Below, piece after piece: positions 55,510-64,000 of a stretch of DNA of 64,000 nt. The first letter of the stretch is position 1; each line of letters starts with the position of its first letter. The notes beneath the pieces were generated by a model. That model saw only the letters and a program-made list of their open reading frames with translations, was not told where the DNA came from and searched no databases. Position numbers and translations under genes: made by a program. The DNA comes from Candidatus Acetatifactor stercoripullorum (GTDB lineage Bacteria > Bacillota > Clostridia > Lachnospirales > Lachnospiraceae), in assembly GCA_019114005.1 (NCBI GenBank), contig DXGH01000003.1, positions 19,961-83,960 of the forward strand, in the 5' to 3' direction.

Positions 55510-56391
55510 TCAGCCCTTCACAGCTCCCAGGGTAAGCCCTCCGTAAATCTGCTTCTGACACAGAATAAAAATCACCAGGGCCGGAAGCAGCGTAATCAAA
55601 AGTCCAGCGCAGATCAGATTATACTGATTTCCCAGAGGCCCCGTAAATTTGTACAGACAGGTGGCAACTGTGATATATTTTGTCTTATCCTGCAGATACA
55701 GGCTGGCTGCATAATACTCATTGTAGGTGCCCACCCCCTTTAAAATCAGCACGGTCACAATGGCCGGCTTTAACAAAGGGAATAATATCCGAAAGAAAAC
55801 GCCGAAATAGGTGCAGCCGTCCATAATGGCGGATTCGTCCAGAGAGGTTGAGATATTTTCAAAAAACTGGATAAAGATGTAGATGGATATAACGTCCGTG
55901 CCCATCTGCATGATAATATAGCCGTAAAGGGTATTGATAAAATCCAGCTCGTACATAATGCGGTAGAGCGAAACCTGCATGGCAATACCGGGCAGAAGGC
56001 TGGCAAATAGAAACAGGCTGCGGATCAGTCCGTTTCCCGGAAACTTAAAACGGCTGAGCACATAGGCCAGCATAGAGCCTGTCATAATGGAGCCCAAAAG
56101 CACAAAAAACAGAATAATAGCCGTATTGCGGAAGGCCAGCAGCATATCCGCCCTCTGCCAGGCTGTGATAAAGTTGGCGAAAGCCTCTTTTATCCATGCA
56201 AGGCTTGGGGAAAAGCTTTTCCACACCGCAGGAAGCTCCATCACATTGGTGGCCGCATACTCCTCATCCGGCTTAAAGGCTGTGATGACGCAGCTTACTA
56301 CCGGAACCAGTGCGATAAAGGCGGCAAGGAGCAGGCTGGCATAAATCAATATTTTTGCAGCAGCTTTTTTTACAAACAGGAATACCTTCAT
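55510..56391 (-). CDS. Carbohydrate ABC transporter permease (MalG type)
   Basis: 293 residues, six membrane helices. The cytoplasmic EAA loop reads ISTSLDESAIMDGCTYFGVF then ILFPLLKPA, and the protein ends QKQIYGGLTLGAVKG, as is usual for MalG-like subunits. With the other permease and the lipoprotein it imports oligosaccharides, presumably manno-oligosaccharides. No ATPase gene is in the operon, so a shared MsmK/UgpC-type ATPase elsewhere is expected. ATG overlaps the upstream permease stop; AAAGGAG 10 nt upstream. Confidence 0.94.
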   Translation of the reverse strand: MKVFLFVKKAAAKILIYASLLLAAFIALVPVVSCVITAFKPDEEYAATNVMELPAVWKSFSPSLAWIKEAFANFITAWQRADMLLAFRNTAIILFFVLLGSIMTGSMLAYVLSRFKFPGNGLIRSLFLFASLLPGIAMQVSLYRIMYELDFINTLYGYIIMQMGTDVISIYIFIQFFENISTSLDESAIMDGCTYFGVFFRILFPLLKPAIVTVLILKGVGTYNEYYAASLYLQDKTKYITVATCLYKFTGPLGNQYNLICAGLLITLLPALVIFILCQKQIYGGLTLGAVKG

Positions 56392-57386
56392 GGTCTTAAC
56401 TCTCCTTTCCCCGTCTTATGCCGCCTTGCATAGCGGGCAAGCCTTCTCTCCCTTCTTGCCCCGGCGCCCTTATCCTCATCCTCTGCGCTTCTGAACACAT
56501 ATTTAAAGAACAGCTTCTGCAGAAGGGTTGCAAGCAGTATCATGCCAAGCAGCACCACAGCCATGGCGCTTGCCAGACCTACCTTCTGGGTCACATGAGC
56601 CAGCTCATCCATCAGCACAAAGTAGGTGGCTGTCCCGTTGGCGCCGCTGGTGATCACGTAGGCCGGTTCAAAAGCGCTTAAGGAACCGGTAATGGACAGG
56701 ATCAGATTCAGCATGACAATGGTTCTGATATTGGGAAGAATAATATGGATAAACTGCTGGAACCGGTTTGCACCGTCCAGCCTTGACGCCTCATAAAGCT
56801 CGCCGTCCACAGACATGATGGCTCCAATAAAAAGCACCATGTTCTGTCCCATATAGCGCCACACACTGGTGGCCACAAGGGATATATTATTGATATTGGT
56901 GTCCCTCAGCCAAAAAGGAAGCTGATCCAATTCAAAGCCGCACCACCCAAGCACCGTATCAAGCACAAAGCCCCTGGTGTAGAAAAACTTGAAGATGAAG
57001 CCTATGGCAATGCCGTTGATCAGATAGGGGAAGAAAATGGCTCCCTTAAAAAAGCTGCCGCCCCTCACCCGGAAGCTTAGAAGCGTTGCAAAGTACAACG
57101 CAAGCATAAGCTGCACCACCGCTCCTGCCATATAATAAAAGCTCAGCTTCAGCGCCCCAAAGCAGTCGTCTCTCCGGAAAACGTCTATGTAATTCTGAAG
57201 TCCCACCCAGGTTCTCGTTCCGGTATATCTCATGTTATAAAAGCTGAAATTCACCATTTCCCCGAAGGGAAGGTAGGTGAACACAAAAAGCAGTAAAAGT
57301 GGCACCGCCATAAATGTGAAAATCACCAGAAATCTCTGCACCTTTCTTCCCTTAAACCACCTTGCAAAATCAAAACCTGTTTTCAT
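56388..57386 (-). CDS. Carbohydrate ABC transporter permease (MalF type)
   Basis: 332 residues, six membrane helices. KVQRFLVIFTFMAVPLLLLF is the first helix, and the EAA loop is GELYEASRLDGANRFQQFIH then ILPN. ATG 57386 is favoured over a frame from 57428 because AAAGGG lies upstream and the protein then begins with the usual short basic stretch. A hairpin stands between it and the binding-protein gene. Confidence 0.93.
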   Translation of the reverse strand: MKTGFDFARWFKGRKVQRFLVIFTFMAVPLLLLFVFTYLPFGEMVNFSFYNMRYTGTRTWVGLQNYIDVFRRDDCFGALKLSFYYMAGAVVQLMLALYFATLLSFRVRGGSFFKGAIFFPYLINGIAIGFIFKFFYTRGFVLDTVLGWCGFELDQLPFWLRDTNINNISLVATSVWRYMGQNMVLFIGAIMSVDGELYEASRLDGANRFQQFIHIILPNIRTIVMLNLILSITGSLSAFEPAYVITSGANGTATYFVLMDELAHVTQKVGLASAMAVVLLGMILLATLLQKLFFKYVFRSAEDEDKGAGARRERRLARYARRHKTGKGELRP

Positions 57387-57429
57387 ATCCTTACGCCCTT
57401 TCTGTCCCTTTTGAGGCCCTTGGCACAAT

Positions 57430-57448
57430 GCGGGGGCATTGCCCCCGC
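57430..57448 (-). other. Intercistronic hairpin after the binding-protein gene
   Basis: A perfect 8-bp G+C stem (GCGGGGGC/GCCCCCGC, loop ATT) lies 10 nt past the lipoprotein stop. On the minus strand no T tract follows, so it more likely stabilises the upstream message or limits read-through, giving more binding protein than permease. That role is inferred from similar operons. Confidence 0.65.
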
Positions 57449-57458
57449 ACTTTTTTGC

Positions 57459-58880
57459 TTACTGCGCTTCGATTCCCAGTGTAGTCTGTGCGTCGCTCCA
57501 TGCCTGGTTCCAGGATTCCATGATCTCGTCATAGCTCATATCGCCCTGGGCCGCATGCTCTACGATCTCCATGATCTTCCTGTTTCCACCGGCGTTGATC
57601 ATCAGCTCGGACTGTGTATTCAGATCGTTCAGATAGGTCTCCTCTCCCGGAAGAGCCGCTTCATCCGCCACAAATTCAATACCATCAAAAGCGGAATACA
57701 AATCGGGATAAGCCCCGTTTACGTCGATGGGAATACCGCCCTCGGAATAAGAGAAATTGGAAAGATTGGTGAGCCATTTCACGTAAACCATGGCAGCCTT
57801 TTTGTTGTCATCAGAGGACTGCACGTTAATGCCGTAGCTGTAATCCGGTCCTGCGGAAGCATACTGCTTTCCGTCCACGGTGATGGGGAAGGACATATAG
57901 CCAATGTCATCGCCGTTGGGTCCCGCCTCCACCATCTGAGAGTAGGCCCAGGAGCCAAGAACCATACAGCCGATCTCTCCGTTGTTGATCATGCCCTTGC
58001 AGCCCTCCCAGTCCGTAGTGGTGTAATCCTCCTCGGTATATCCCAGGGCAACCGCATCATAAAGAAGCTTATACACCGCATAGGGGCCTGTGCCATCGCC
58101 TCTGTCAGAAAAAGGTGAAGCGCTGTGAATCAGCTCCTGATTCATAAAGGCTGCGCTTCCTGTTGCGGAGCCTCCAATATAGGCGTCCCATGCTCCCATG
58201 GTCCACTCAGCCGCATAGTTGGTATACAGAGGAATCACATCGGGATTGCTCTCCTTGATGGCCTGCAGTGCAGACATGAATTCGTCGGGCGTAGTGGGCA
58301 GCTGCGTAATTCCTGCATCTGCAAATACCTGCTTATTATATACGATGCCCTGGGCATTTCCGGTGGAAGGAATCCCATACACCAGATCGTCAAACACCCA
58401 GGTGTTTGCAAACCGTACCTGTTCACTGACAGTTTCCAGATCGCCATAGGGTACGAAATAAGTGCCAAGATCCTTTTTGTCCACTGCAGGAATCATCATA
58501 ATATCCCAGTCAGACTGTTCAATACGAAGCAGCGCCTGCTCTGCATAATCAGTGATGGTTTCATATTCTACCGTAATATTAGGATACATTTCATTGAACG
58601 CTGCAATATACTCAGGGAATTTGGTATCCGCCAGGTCTGTCCTGTGAGACATTACCTTTATGGACGCCGTCAAGTCCGCATAGGTCTCTCCCAGTACGAT
58701 ATCCGCATAGCCCAGCTCCTCTTCCAAAACGTCCTCCCCGCCGCTTTGCGTTTCCGTGCTCTCTTTACTGTCAGCAGTGGTACTGCTCTGCGCTGTCTGT
58801 GCGGTTTCATTGCCGCAGCCTGCCAGAGAACAGGTAAGCGCCGCTGCCAGAGACAATGCCATAACCTTTTTCAGTTTCAT
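57459..58880 (-). CDS. Extracellular sugar-binding lipoprotein
   Basis: 473 residues. Lipoprotein signal MKLKKVMALSLAAALTCSLA then GCGNE, with the lipidated Cys at about 22. A Ser/Thr/Glu-rich tether leads to a family 1 solute-binding domain (YADLTASIKVMSHRTDLADT, GIPSTGNAQGIVYNKQVFAD, INNGEIGCMVLGSWAYSQM). It captures oligosaccharides outside the membrane for the two downstream permeases. GGAGGG is 7 nt before the ATG. First gene of the long mannoside operon. Sugar specificity is inferred from neighbours. Confidence 0.93.
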   Translation of the reverse strand: MKLKKVMALSLAAALTCSLAGCGNETAQTAQSSTTADSKESTETQSGGEDVLEEELGYADIVLGETYADLTASIKVMSHRTDLADTKFPEYIAAFNEMYPNITVEYETITDYAEQALLRIEQSDWDIMMIPAVDKKDLGTYFVPYGDLETVSEQVRFANTWVFDDLVYGIPSTGNAQGIVYNKQVFADAGITQLPTTPDEFMSALQAIKESNPDVIPLYTNYAAEWTMGAWDAYIGGSATGSAAFMNQELIHSASPFSDRGDGTGPYAVYKLLYDAVALGYTEEDYTTTDWEGCKGMINNGEIGCMVLGSWAYSQMVEAGPNGDDIGYMSFPITVDGKQYASAGPDYSYGINVQSSDDNKKAAMVYVKWLTNLSNFSYSEGGIPIDVNGAYPDLYSAFDGIEFVADEAALPGEETYLNDLNTQSELMINAGGNRKIMEIVEHAAQGDMSYDEIMESWNQAWSDAQTTLGIEAQ

Positions 58881-59219
58881 AATATAACCCTCCTTTAATT
58901 TTTGTTAACTTCTTGTTAACTTAAATTTATTTTACATTAAATTTATTATTAGTCATCTATATTAATTGCTTTTTATATCTTATTATTGATTTCTTTGTAC
59001 ATTTCGTCTATTTATACAATTATATCACGGTGATTTTAGCTATTATCACGGTGTATTTTTTCTTTTTTAAGCATTATAATGTTAATTATTAGGTTAATTG
59101 TTGCCTTATATATTTTCTTACCTATTACCTTTTTAAATCAATTATACAATTATTGCTTTTCTATTACAATTATTAATTTAATTTTATTTAAGCAATCTGC
59201 GGAAAGCGAGGAACGGCAT
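58881..59219. promoter_or_regulatory. Divergent control region, binding protein / AraC regulator
   Basis: A+T-rich 339 bases between divergent genes. ATCACGGTGAT at 59024-59034 and ATCACGGTGTA at 59045-59055 are direct repeats 21 bp apart (two helical turns), the arrangement typical of AraC-family half-sites. A minus-strand TATAAT lies at about 59018-59023, next to the first repeat. Nearer the lipoprotein start, TTGTTAACTT occurs twice 11 bp apart (58902-58922), a possible site for the LacI-type regulator. No gene fits here. Confidence 0.6.
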
Positions 59220-60083
59220 ATGAATTCATTTCCCGTATATACCCTGAGAACTCCCTCCCAGGACGCCAGTCCCCTTCAATTCTATGAGATTCAAAATGAA
59301 GAAGCTGCTCTGCGGCATCTGCTGTGCAGACTGGGCGTCCTCCACTGCAGTGCAGGCGCTTCCCTTACGCTTTCTTCAAACCTGTTTCCCGCCTATGGGA
59401 TTCTCCATTCCACACGGGGAAGCGTGCGGTATACCCCGCTTTCTGCGTCGGAAAGCTCCCTGCTGTTAAATCAAGGACAGTTTCTCCTGATAGACGGCAG
59501 AGTGCCCCATACCCTTTCCATAAAGGACTTCGGCGGATTTAAGCTGCTTCTTTTTGACGGCTGCAGCGCCGGCTGCTACTGCCGTACTCTGCTGTCCGAT
59601 TCTCTCTTTTTTGAACCTCCCTCCCCCGTTTCTCTGTTGCCCGGCTACCGCGCGCTGATCCGGCAGCAGCCGGTGGATTCCTTTCAGGCAAACCTGCTGC
59701 TTACAGAGCTTCTAACCCAAATGCTGTTTCAAAAAGCCCCCTGTGCAAAGAAAATTCCAGGCTATCTCACTGAGATAAAGGAGCTGCTGGATAAAAGCTA
59801 TTACACTGATCTTACTTTGCAGCAGCTGGAGATGCGCAGTCAGGTGAGCCGCTACCGGATCTGCCGGGAATTTAAGGAGCACTATGGCATTTCTCCCATG
59901 CAATATCTCCACAAAACCCGTATTGCCGCCGCCAGGGAGCTTCTTGAAAACAGCAATTTAAAAATCCATGAGATTGCTTCTTCCATCGGATATGAAAATG
60001 TAAATCATTTTATCCGCCACTTTAAAAAAGCGGCGGGCATAACGCCCGCCGCCTATCGTAAGGGTTCTTTATATTATAGGTGA
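59220..60083 (+). CDS. AraC family transcriptional regulator
   Basis: 287 residues. A cupin-like N-terminal sensor domain (GRVPHTL-type loop LLIDGRVPHTLSIKDFGGF) leads to a C-terminal double helix-turn-helix (about 190-287): LTLQQLEMRSQVSRYRICRE, then IHEIASSIGYENVNHFIRHF and the final AGITPAAYRKG. GAGGA lies about 8 nt before ATG 59220; an earlier in-frame ATG at 59079 lies in A+T-rich DNA with no site. Divergent from the mannoside operon and presumably its sugar-responsive activator. Its end overlaps the convergent LacI gene by 15 bases. Confidence 0.92.
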   Translation: MNSFPVYTLRTPSQDASPLQFYEIQNEEAALRHLLCRLGVLHCSAGASLTLSSNLFPAYGILHSTRGSVRYTPLSASESSLLLNQGQFLLIDGRVPHTLSIKDFGGFKLLLFDGCSAGCYCRTLLSDSLFFEPPSPVSLLPGYRALIRQQPVDSFQANLLLTELLTQMLFQKAPCAKKIPGYLTEIKELLDKSYYTDLTLQQLEMRSQVSRYRICREFKEHYGISPMQYLHKTRIAAARELLENSNLKIHEIASSIGYENVNHFIRHFKKAAGITPAAYRKGSLYYR

Positions 60084-61079
60084 AACGCTGTCACGCTCCA
60101 CAAGGCCTCCTTCTATCACATGAATGCCTATCTGCCCCAGGTCCCCGCCCAGCCGGCTTCTTAGAATTTCCACACCTGTTTCCGCCATTTTCTCCATATT
60201 GACGGAATAGGTGGTCAGCTCCACATCGCACAGGCCCGGATAAAGATAATCGTCATATCCCACCACAGAAACGTCGCCTGGCACACAAAGGCCCCTCTCC
60301 TGAAGGCCTTTGACCACCTTGCTGGCCGTCAGGTCACAGTTACATACAAAGGCTGTGGGCATTTCCCGGGGAAAGGTAATATGATCAAAGCACTTTCTGC
60401 TCTCATCCCGGTCAGGGATAACCCATTTTTTTTCCACCGCCACTCCATGCTCCATAAGCGACTTCTGATAGCCCAGGTAGCGGTCCGTAATGCTGTCGGT
60501 GGCAAGCAGCGTCCCCACAAAGGCAATCTTTTGATGTCCTTTGTCAAACAAATAGTTGGTAAGCTGATAAGCGCCATAAAAGCTGTTGGAAATCACACAG
60601 TCCACCTTAACCTTATTGTCATAAAAATCCATGCACACAATAGGAAGATCGTTTCCCCTGCACAGCTGCTCCAGGTATTCGGTACTGACGCTTCCCAGCA
60701 CAATCAGACCGTCGATCTTATTTTCCCGGATCAGTTTAATATCCTGCAGCTCCTTCTCCGCCGCCGATTCCAGAACCTCCAGCAGCACAAAGCAGTCCTC
60801 CTTCACCGCAGCGGTTGTGATTTTCTGATAAAGCTCCCAATAGAAGGTAGCATATTTTTCAATATAGATTTCCGCCACCAGCACTCCGATATTATAGCTC
60901 TTTTTTTCTTCGCTCCTGTTTGCGGAGGGAGCCTTATACCCCATTTCCCCGGCCATCTGCTTGATTCGCTCCCTGAGCTCCTCGCTGACCCCCTTCTGAT
61001 CCCCAAGAGCCTTTGACACGGTCACGGTGCTGACCCCAAGCCTTGCTGCAATATCAGCCATTCTCACAATTTTTCCCAT
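60069..61079 (-). CDS. LacI family transcriptional regulator
   Basis: 336 residues. The N-terminal HTH (VRMADIAARLGVSTVTVSKA) and hinge come first, then a periplasmic-binding-protein-like domain with NIGVLVAEIYIEKYATFYWE, DGLIVLGSVSTEYL and VVGYDDYLYPGLCDVELTT. Likely sugar-responsive repressor of the GH36 gene, 42 bp upstream in the same unit, and perhaps of the main operon. The Shine-Dalgarno is weak (AGGAA at a long distance). Confidence 0.93.
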   Translation of the reverse strand: MGKIVRMADIAARLGVSTVTVSKALGDQKGVSEELRERIKQMAGEMGYKAPSANRSEEKKSYNIGVLVAEIYIEKYATFYWELYQKITTAAVKEDCFVLLEVLESAAEKELQDIKLIRENKIDGLIVLGSVSTEYLEQLCRGNDLPIVCMDFYDNKVKVDCVISNSFYGAYQLTNYLFDKGHQKIAFVGTLLATDSITDRYLGYQKSLMEHGVAVEKKWVIPDRDESRKCFDHITFPREMPTAFVCNCDLTASKVVKGLQERGLCVPGDVSVVGYDDYLYPGLCDVELTTYSVNMEKMAETGVEILRSRLGGDLGQIGIHVIEGGLVERDSVSPII

Positions 61080-61121
61080 ATCCGTCTTGTTTTCCTGCTT
61101 TCCTTCCTCTGTTTTCTTCCC

Positions 61122-63347
61122 TTAGATTTTTTTCAGATACAAAAGCCTCCCCTGAAAATCCCCCCACATTCTCTCCACAGGAAGCCCGGCCTTCATAAGC
61201 ACGCTTCCTGAAAATATCCTGTTTGTGTAAACAAAAAGCTCCTCCGTCTTAATGTCCGCCTGGTACAAGACATACCGGGCCTCCTCCAAAAGCCCCCTTA
61301 AAGGGATAAACCTGGCTTTGCGGTTTGTCTCGTTGAGCACCTGGGTATAGAAAACAAGCGCCTGTCCGCCGTCTGCAGCGTTTACCTGGAAACAGTCATA
61401 GGAATGATTTTCCTGATAGGAGGCAAGCCTGTAATAATCACCCTCTCTGATCAGCTCGCAAAGGCTTCCATACAGCCTGGTCTGTCTTGAAACCAGCTCC
61501 TTTTCCTCCTCCGTCAGCTTTGTGATATCCAGCTCATAGCCGAAGGTGCCCGCAAGAGCCACAAACCCTCTGGTCTCAAGGGGCGTATTTCGTCCCACCG
61601 CATGATTGGGACACACACTCACATGAGCCCCAATGGTGGACAAAGGATACAGCATGGCCGTGCTCTCCTGTATGGCAAGTCTCTCCACGGCGTCCGTATC
61701 GTCCGAGCACCAGATCTGGGGACTGTAATACAGCATTCCCGGATCAAAGCGTCCGCCCCCGCTGCTGCAGTTTTCCAGCAAAAGCCCGGGGAATTCCGCA
61801 AGCAGCCTCTCCTGCATTTCATACATTCCCAGCACAAAGCGGTGGGCCAGCTCTCCCTGTCTGTCCGGCGCAAGCGCCGCGCTGTGAAGGTCTGTCAGGG
61901 GTCTGTTCATATCCCATTTTACATAGGCAATGTCCGCACTGTGGAGAATGTCAAACATTTCCTCCATAATGTGATCTCTGACCTCTTTCCGGCTTAAATC
62001 CAGCACATATTGGTTTCTGGCCATTCCCGGCCTTCTTCCCGGAATGGCGATGGCCCAGTCCGGATGCTCCCTGTAAAGCCTGGAATCCGGGGAGATCATT
62101 TCCGGCTCAAACCAGATGCCAAACTGCATTCCAAGAGCCTTTACCTGCTCCACCAGATAGGGCAGTCCCCCCTTTAGCTTCTCCTGATTCACCTGCCAGT
62201 CCCCTAAGGAGCGGCTGTCGTCGCACCGATCCCCGAACCAGCCGTCGTCCATCACCAGCATTTCGATCCCCAAGGCCGCGCTTTGTCTGGCAATCTCAAT
62301 CAGCTTTTCTTCGTTGAAATCAAAGTAGGTGCCCTCCCAGTTATTGATCAGTATGGGCCGTCTTTTATGGAGATAAGGGCTTCGGATCAGGTGCTTTCTG
62401 TAAAGTGTGTGAAGGCTTTTTGTCATGCCGGAAAGTCCCTTTTCCGAATACACCGTGATCATCTCCGGGGTCTGAAAGCTCTCTCCCGGCTCCAGCTTCC
62501 AGCAAAAGTCCTCCGGCTCAATTCCCATAACCACTCTCACGCTGTCAAACTGGTTTACCTCGGCCTGGGCCATGAAATTCCCGGAATAGACAAAATGAAA
62601 GCCGTACACCTCCCCCGCATCCTGGTCTGCTCCGGGGGACAAAAGCGCAAGAAAGGGATGCTCCTGATGACAGTTGCCGTCTCTTAGGGAGGAGACCTTA
62701 AATTTCCCATGTCCCAGCTTTTTACGCTCCATATGCCGCTCTCTTCCCCAGGAGCCGTGAAGGGTCAGCACGTCAAATTCTCTGTTGTCCATATCCAGAC
62801 AGCCGCTCAACGCCTTTTCCAGATAAAGGGGCTTTTCCCCCAGATTGGTAAAGCAGACGCTTTTTGCAATGGCGTCCGTATCCGCAAACACACTGTATTT
62901 TAACACTGCCCCAAGCCCCAGCGCCTTGTCCTCACAGGTGATTGCAAGACTCATCACATCGTCCTGGCCGCCAAAGACAGCGGGCAGCCCGGGAAGCTTT
63001 TCCTTCCCCCGGAAAATCTCATGCTTTACATAGGTCAGGCAGACTGCGCCGGCTCCTGCAGCGTCTCTCACCCGCACGCAGCTTTCTCTGTAATCTCCCA
63101 CACCGTGGAAGGAATACTCCATAGGAAAGCTGTCCAGAAAGGAAATCCGCTCCCTGTCATTTGTATCCGGAGTATAGGGCGCTTCCTCGGTCCGAAGCAG
63201 CGTTTTGATTCCGCTTAAATCCGCCAGCCTCCCTCCGTAATAAATATGGCCTAAAAACCCCTCTTCTCCCACAATGCCGATCAGATAGGATGTGCCCGGC
63301 GTGTCCAGGCGAAAAATTCGTTCCTCCTCCAAATACTGCAGATTCAT
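61122..63347 (-). CDS. GH36 alpha-galactosidase
   Basis: 741 residues. N-terminal beta-sandwich, then the catalytic barrel: NWEGTYFDFNEEKLIEIARQ, MLVMDDGWFGDRCDDSRSLG, FGIWFEPEMISPDSRLY, YVKWDMNRPLTD (nucleophile Asp) and CSSGGGRFDPGMLYY with PQIWCSDDTDAVERL (acid/base Asp). Standard length, no signal peptide, so cytoplasmic. It removes alpha-1,6-galactose from galactomannan oligosaccharides, which fits the flanking mannoside operon, or from raffinose-type sugars. AAAGGAG lies 6 nt before the ATG. Confidence 0.96.
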   Translation of the reverse strand: MNLQYLEEERIFRLDTPGTSYLIGIVGEEGFLGHIYYGGRLADLSGIKTLLRTEEAPYTPDTNDRERISFLDSFPMEYSFHGVGDYRESCVRVRDAAGAGAVCLTYVKHEIFRGKEKLPGLPAVFGGQDDVMSLAITCEDKALGLGAVLKYSVFADTDAIAKSVCFTNLGEKPLYLEKALSGCLDMDNREFDVLTLHGSWGRERHMERKKLGHGKFKVSSLRDGNCHQEHPFLALLSPGADQDAGEVYGFHFVYSGNFMAQAEVNQFDSVRVVMGIEPEDFCWKLEPGESFQTPEMITVYSEKGLSGMTKSLHTLYRKHLIRSPYLHKRRPILINNWEGTYFDFNEEKLIEIARQSAALGIEMLVMDDGWFGDRCDDSRSLGDWQVNQEKLKGGLPYLVEQVKALGMQFGIWFEPEMISPDSRLYREHPDWAIAIPGRRPGMARNQYVLDLSRKEVRDHIMEEMFDILHSADIAYVKWDMNRPLTDLHSAALAPDRQGELAHRFVLGMYEMQERLLAEFPGLLLENCSSGGGRFDPGMLYYSPQIWCSDDTDAVERLAIQESTAMLYPLSTIGAHVSVCPNHAVGRNTPLETRGFVALAGTFGYELDITKLTEEEKELVSRQTRLYGSLCELIREGDYYRLASYQENHSYDCFQVNAADGGQALVFYTQVLNETNRKARFIPLRGLLEEARYVLYQADIKTEELFVYTNRIFSGSVLMKAGLPVERMWGDFQGRLLYLKKI

Positions 63348-63466
63348 GCCCCTCTCCTTTCTCCGGTATGGCTTTTAAGTAATTTTAGTCGAATATTTTA
63401 AGTTTATTACCTGTTTTTAAGTTTATATTAACAAAAAGCTTTCACTTTTACAAGAAAATTCTGCGC

Positions 63467-63508
63467 AAAAAATACCTCCCTGTCGCACAAAACAGGGAGG
63501 CTTTTTTT
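63467..63508. terminator. Terminator downstream of clpB
   Basis: A perfect 9-bp stem (63475-63483 with 63492-63500). The minus strand continues TATTTTTTG and the plus strand CTTTTTTT, so it can work both ways; clpB is the obvious user. The rest of 63348-63466 is A+T-rich upstream DNA of the GH36 gene, with TTTTAAGTTTAT appearing twice. Confidence 0.85.
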
Positions 63509-63527
63509 GCCTGCATCCAAATCTCTT

Positions 63528-64000
63528 TTATTGCTTCTTCACAGCTGCGCTCAAGGCTCCGTCCTCCAGGGTGATCAGAATGGTGTCTCCGGAGGATACC
63601 TGGTCTCCCAGAATCAGCTTTGCCGCCAGCGTTTCCACATGCTTCTGGATATAACGCTTCAGGGGCCTTGCGCCGTAAACCGGGTCATAGGCGTTATCCA
63701 CCACAAAGGAAAGGGCTTCCTTTGTGAGCTCTATCTTAAGATCACGGTCTGCCAGACGCTTGTTCAGGTCGGCAATGATCAAATGAACGATTCCCTCTAT
63801 ATTTTCCTTTGTCAGCGGCTTAAAGAGGATAATCTCGTCCAGACGGTTCAAAAATTCCGGTCTGAAATGAGCCCGCAGATCGTTCATCACCATGCTCTCC
63901 GCCTCCGGCTGAATGCTTCCATCCGGGTGAATGCCCTCTAACAGGTAGCTTGCCCCGATATTGGAGGTCATAATCAGGATGGTATTCTTGAAATCCACGG
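63528..64000 (-). CDS. clpB: ClpB disaggregase, C-terminal part (runs off the window)
   Basis: At least 156 C-terminal residues. FKNTILIMTSNIGASYLLEG is the sensor-1 region of the second AAA+ domain. LRAHFRPEFLNRLDEIILFK holds the arginine finger, and YDPVYGARPLKRYIQKHVET is sensor 2 with its GAR motif. A small D2 domain ends EDGALSAAVKKQ. ClpB with DnaK rescues aggregated proteins. The gene extends beyond the window edge, so its start is not seen. Confidence 0.93.
   Translation of the reverse strand, partial: VDFKNTILIMTSNIGASYLLEGIHPDGSIQPEAESMVMNDLRAHFRPEFLNRLDEIILFKPLTKENIEGIVHLIIADLNKRLADRDLKIELTKEALSFVVDNAYDPVYGARPLKRYIQKHVETLAAKLILGDQVSSGDTILITLEDGALSAAVKKQ

Noticed and set aside
63385..63425. 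TTTTAAGTTTAT twice upstream of GH36 as a regulator site
   Set aside because: Very A+T-rich context and no convincing match at the main operon; not distinguishable from chance.
1..64000. CRISPR arrays, tRNA/rRNA genes, prophage or complete insertion sequences
   Set aside because: Every gap of notable length was read. No regularly spaced repeats, cloverleaf motifs, integrase or transposase were seen.

Overview
The window reads as chromosome of an anaerobic gut-type Clostridia, most likely a motile Lachnospiraceae. Base composition is near half G+C, Shine-Dalgarno sites are strong, and promoters are of TTGACA/TATAAT type. The gene content fits: three methyl-accepting chemotaxis proteins, a FeoAB iron system, DUF4250 and DUF4364 proteins, and a beta-manno-oligosaccharide locus like that described in Roseburia. 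This assignment is inference from family content; no rRNA or tRNA gene was seen.

Layout. 1-6.8 kb (minus): GH115 alpha-glucuronidase, membrane-anchored GH3 enzyme, chemotaxis receptor. 7.0-9.9 kb (plus): PadR/HAAS pair and a DUF4143 AAA ATPase. 9.9-10.35 kb: no convincing protein gene, but a strong minus-strand promoter, a purine-rich stretch and a terminator, i.e. a candidate ~370-nt RNA. 10.5-15.0 kb (minus): threonine-branch operon (ACT regulator, hom, phosphoglycerate-mutase-like homoserine kinase candidate, lysC). 15.0-24.6 kb: glyA, a lipid kinase with a PAP2 phosphatase, a scar where a response-regulator gene is joined to a decapitated MATE gene, then GT2, an SfsA-MutY fusion, a 5'-nucleotidase, a DUF1653 protein and an unknown anchored protein. 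24.65-24.79 kb: a palindromic repeat, one end of which recurs at the GH115 stop codon. 24.9-28.4 kb: feoA-feoA-feoB with two GTTAG-N6-CTAA boxes, divergent from a DtxR-type regulator. 28.4-38.4 kb: chemotaxis receptor, malic enzyme, radical SAM protein, DUF4364, amidohydrolase, rarA, and a FocA / HPt / HD-GYP response-regulator set. 38.5-45.9 kb: deacetylase remnant, a ParE-type toxin with its short antitoxin, intact polysaccharide deacetylase, heterodimeric ABC exporter, chemotaxis receptor.

46.1-63.3 kb is the most coherent block. A minus-strand operon runs from a sugar-binding lipoprotein through two permeases, a mannobiose 2-epimerase-like enzyme, two GH130 phosphorylases, two SGNH acetyl esterases (CE2-like and CE17-like), a GH1-mannose-6-phosphate isomerase fusion, DUF4250 and an ASKHA-domain protein. 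A divergent AraC regulator and a GH36 alpha-galactosidase / LacI regulator pair flank it. Together they can import acetylated, galactosylated beta-manno-oligosaccharides, strip acetyl and galactosyl groups, epimerise the reducing end, phosphorolyse to mannose 1-phosphate and feed fructose 6-phosphate. No secreted mannanase and no phosphomannomutase is in the window. The window ends inside clpB.

I found no CRISPR array, prophage, transposase or complete insertion sequence.
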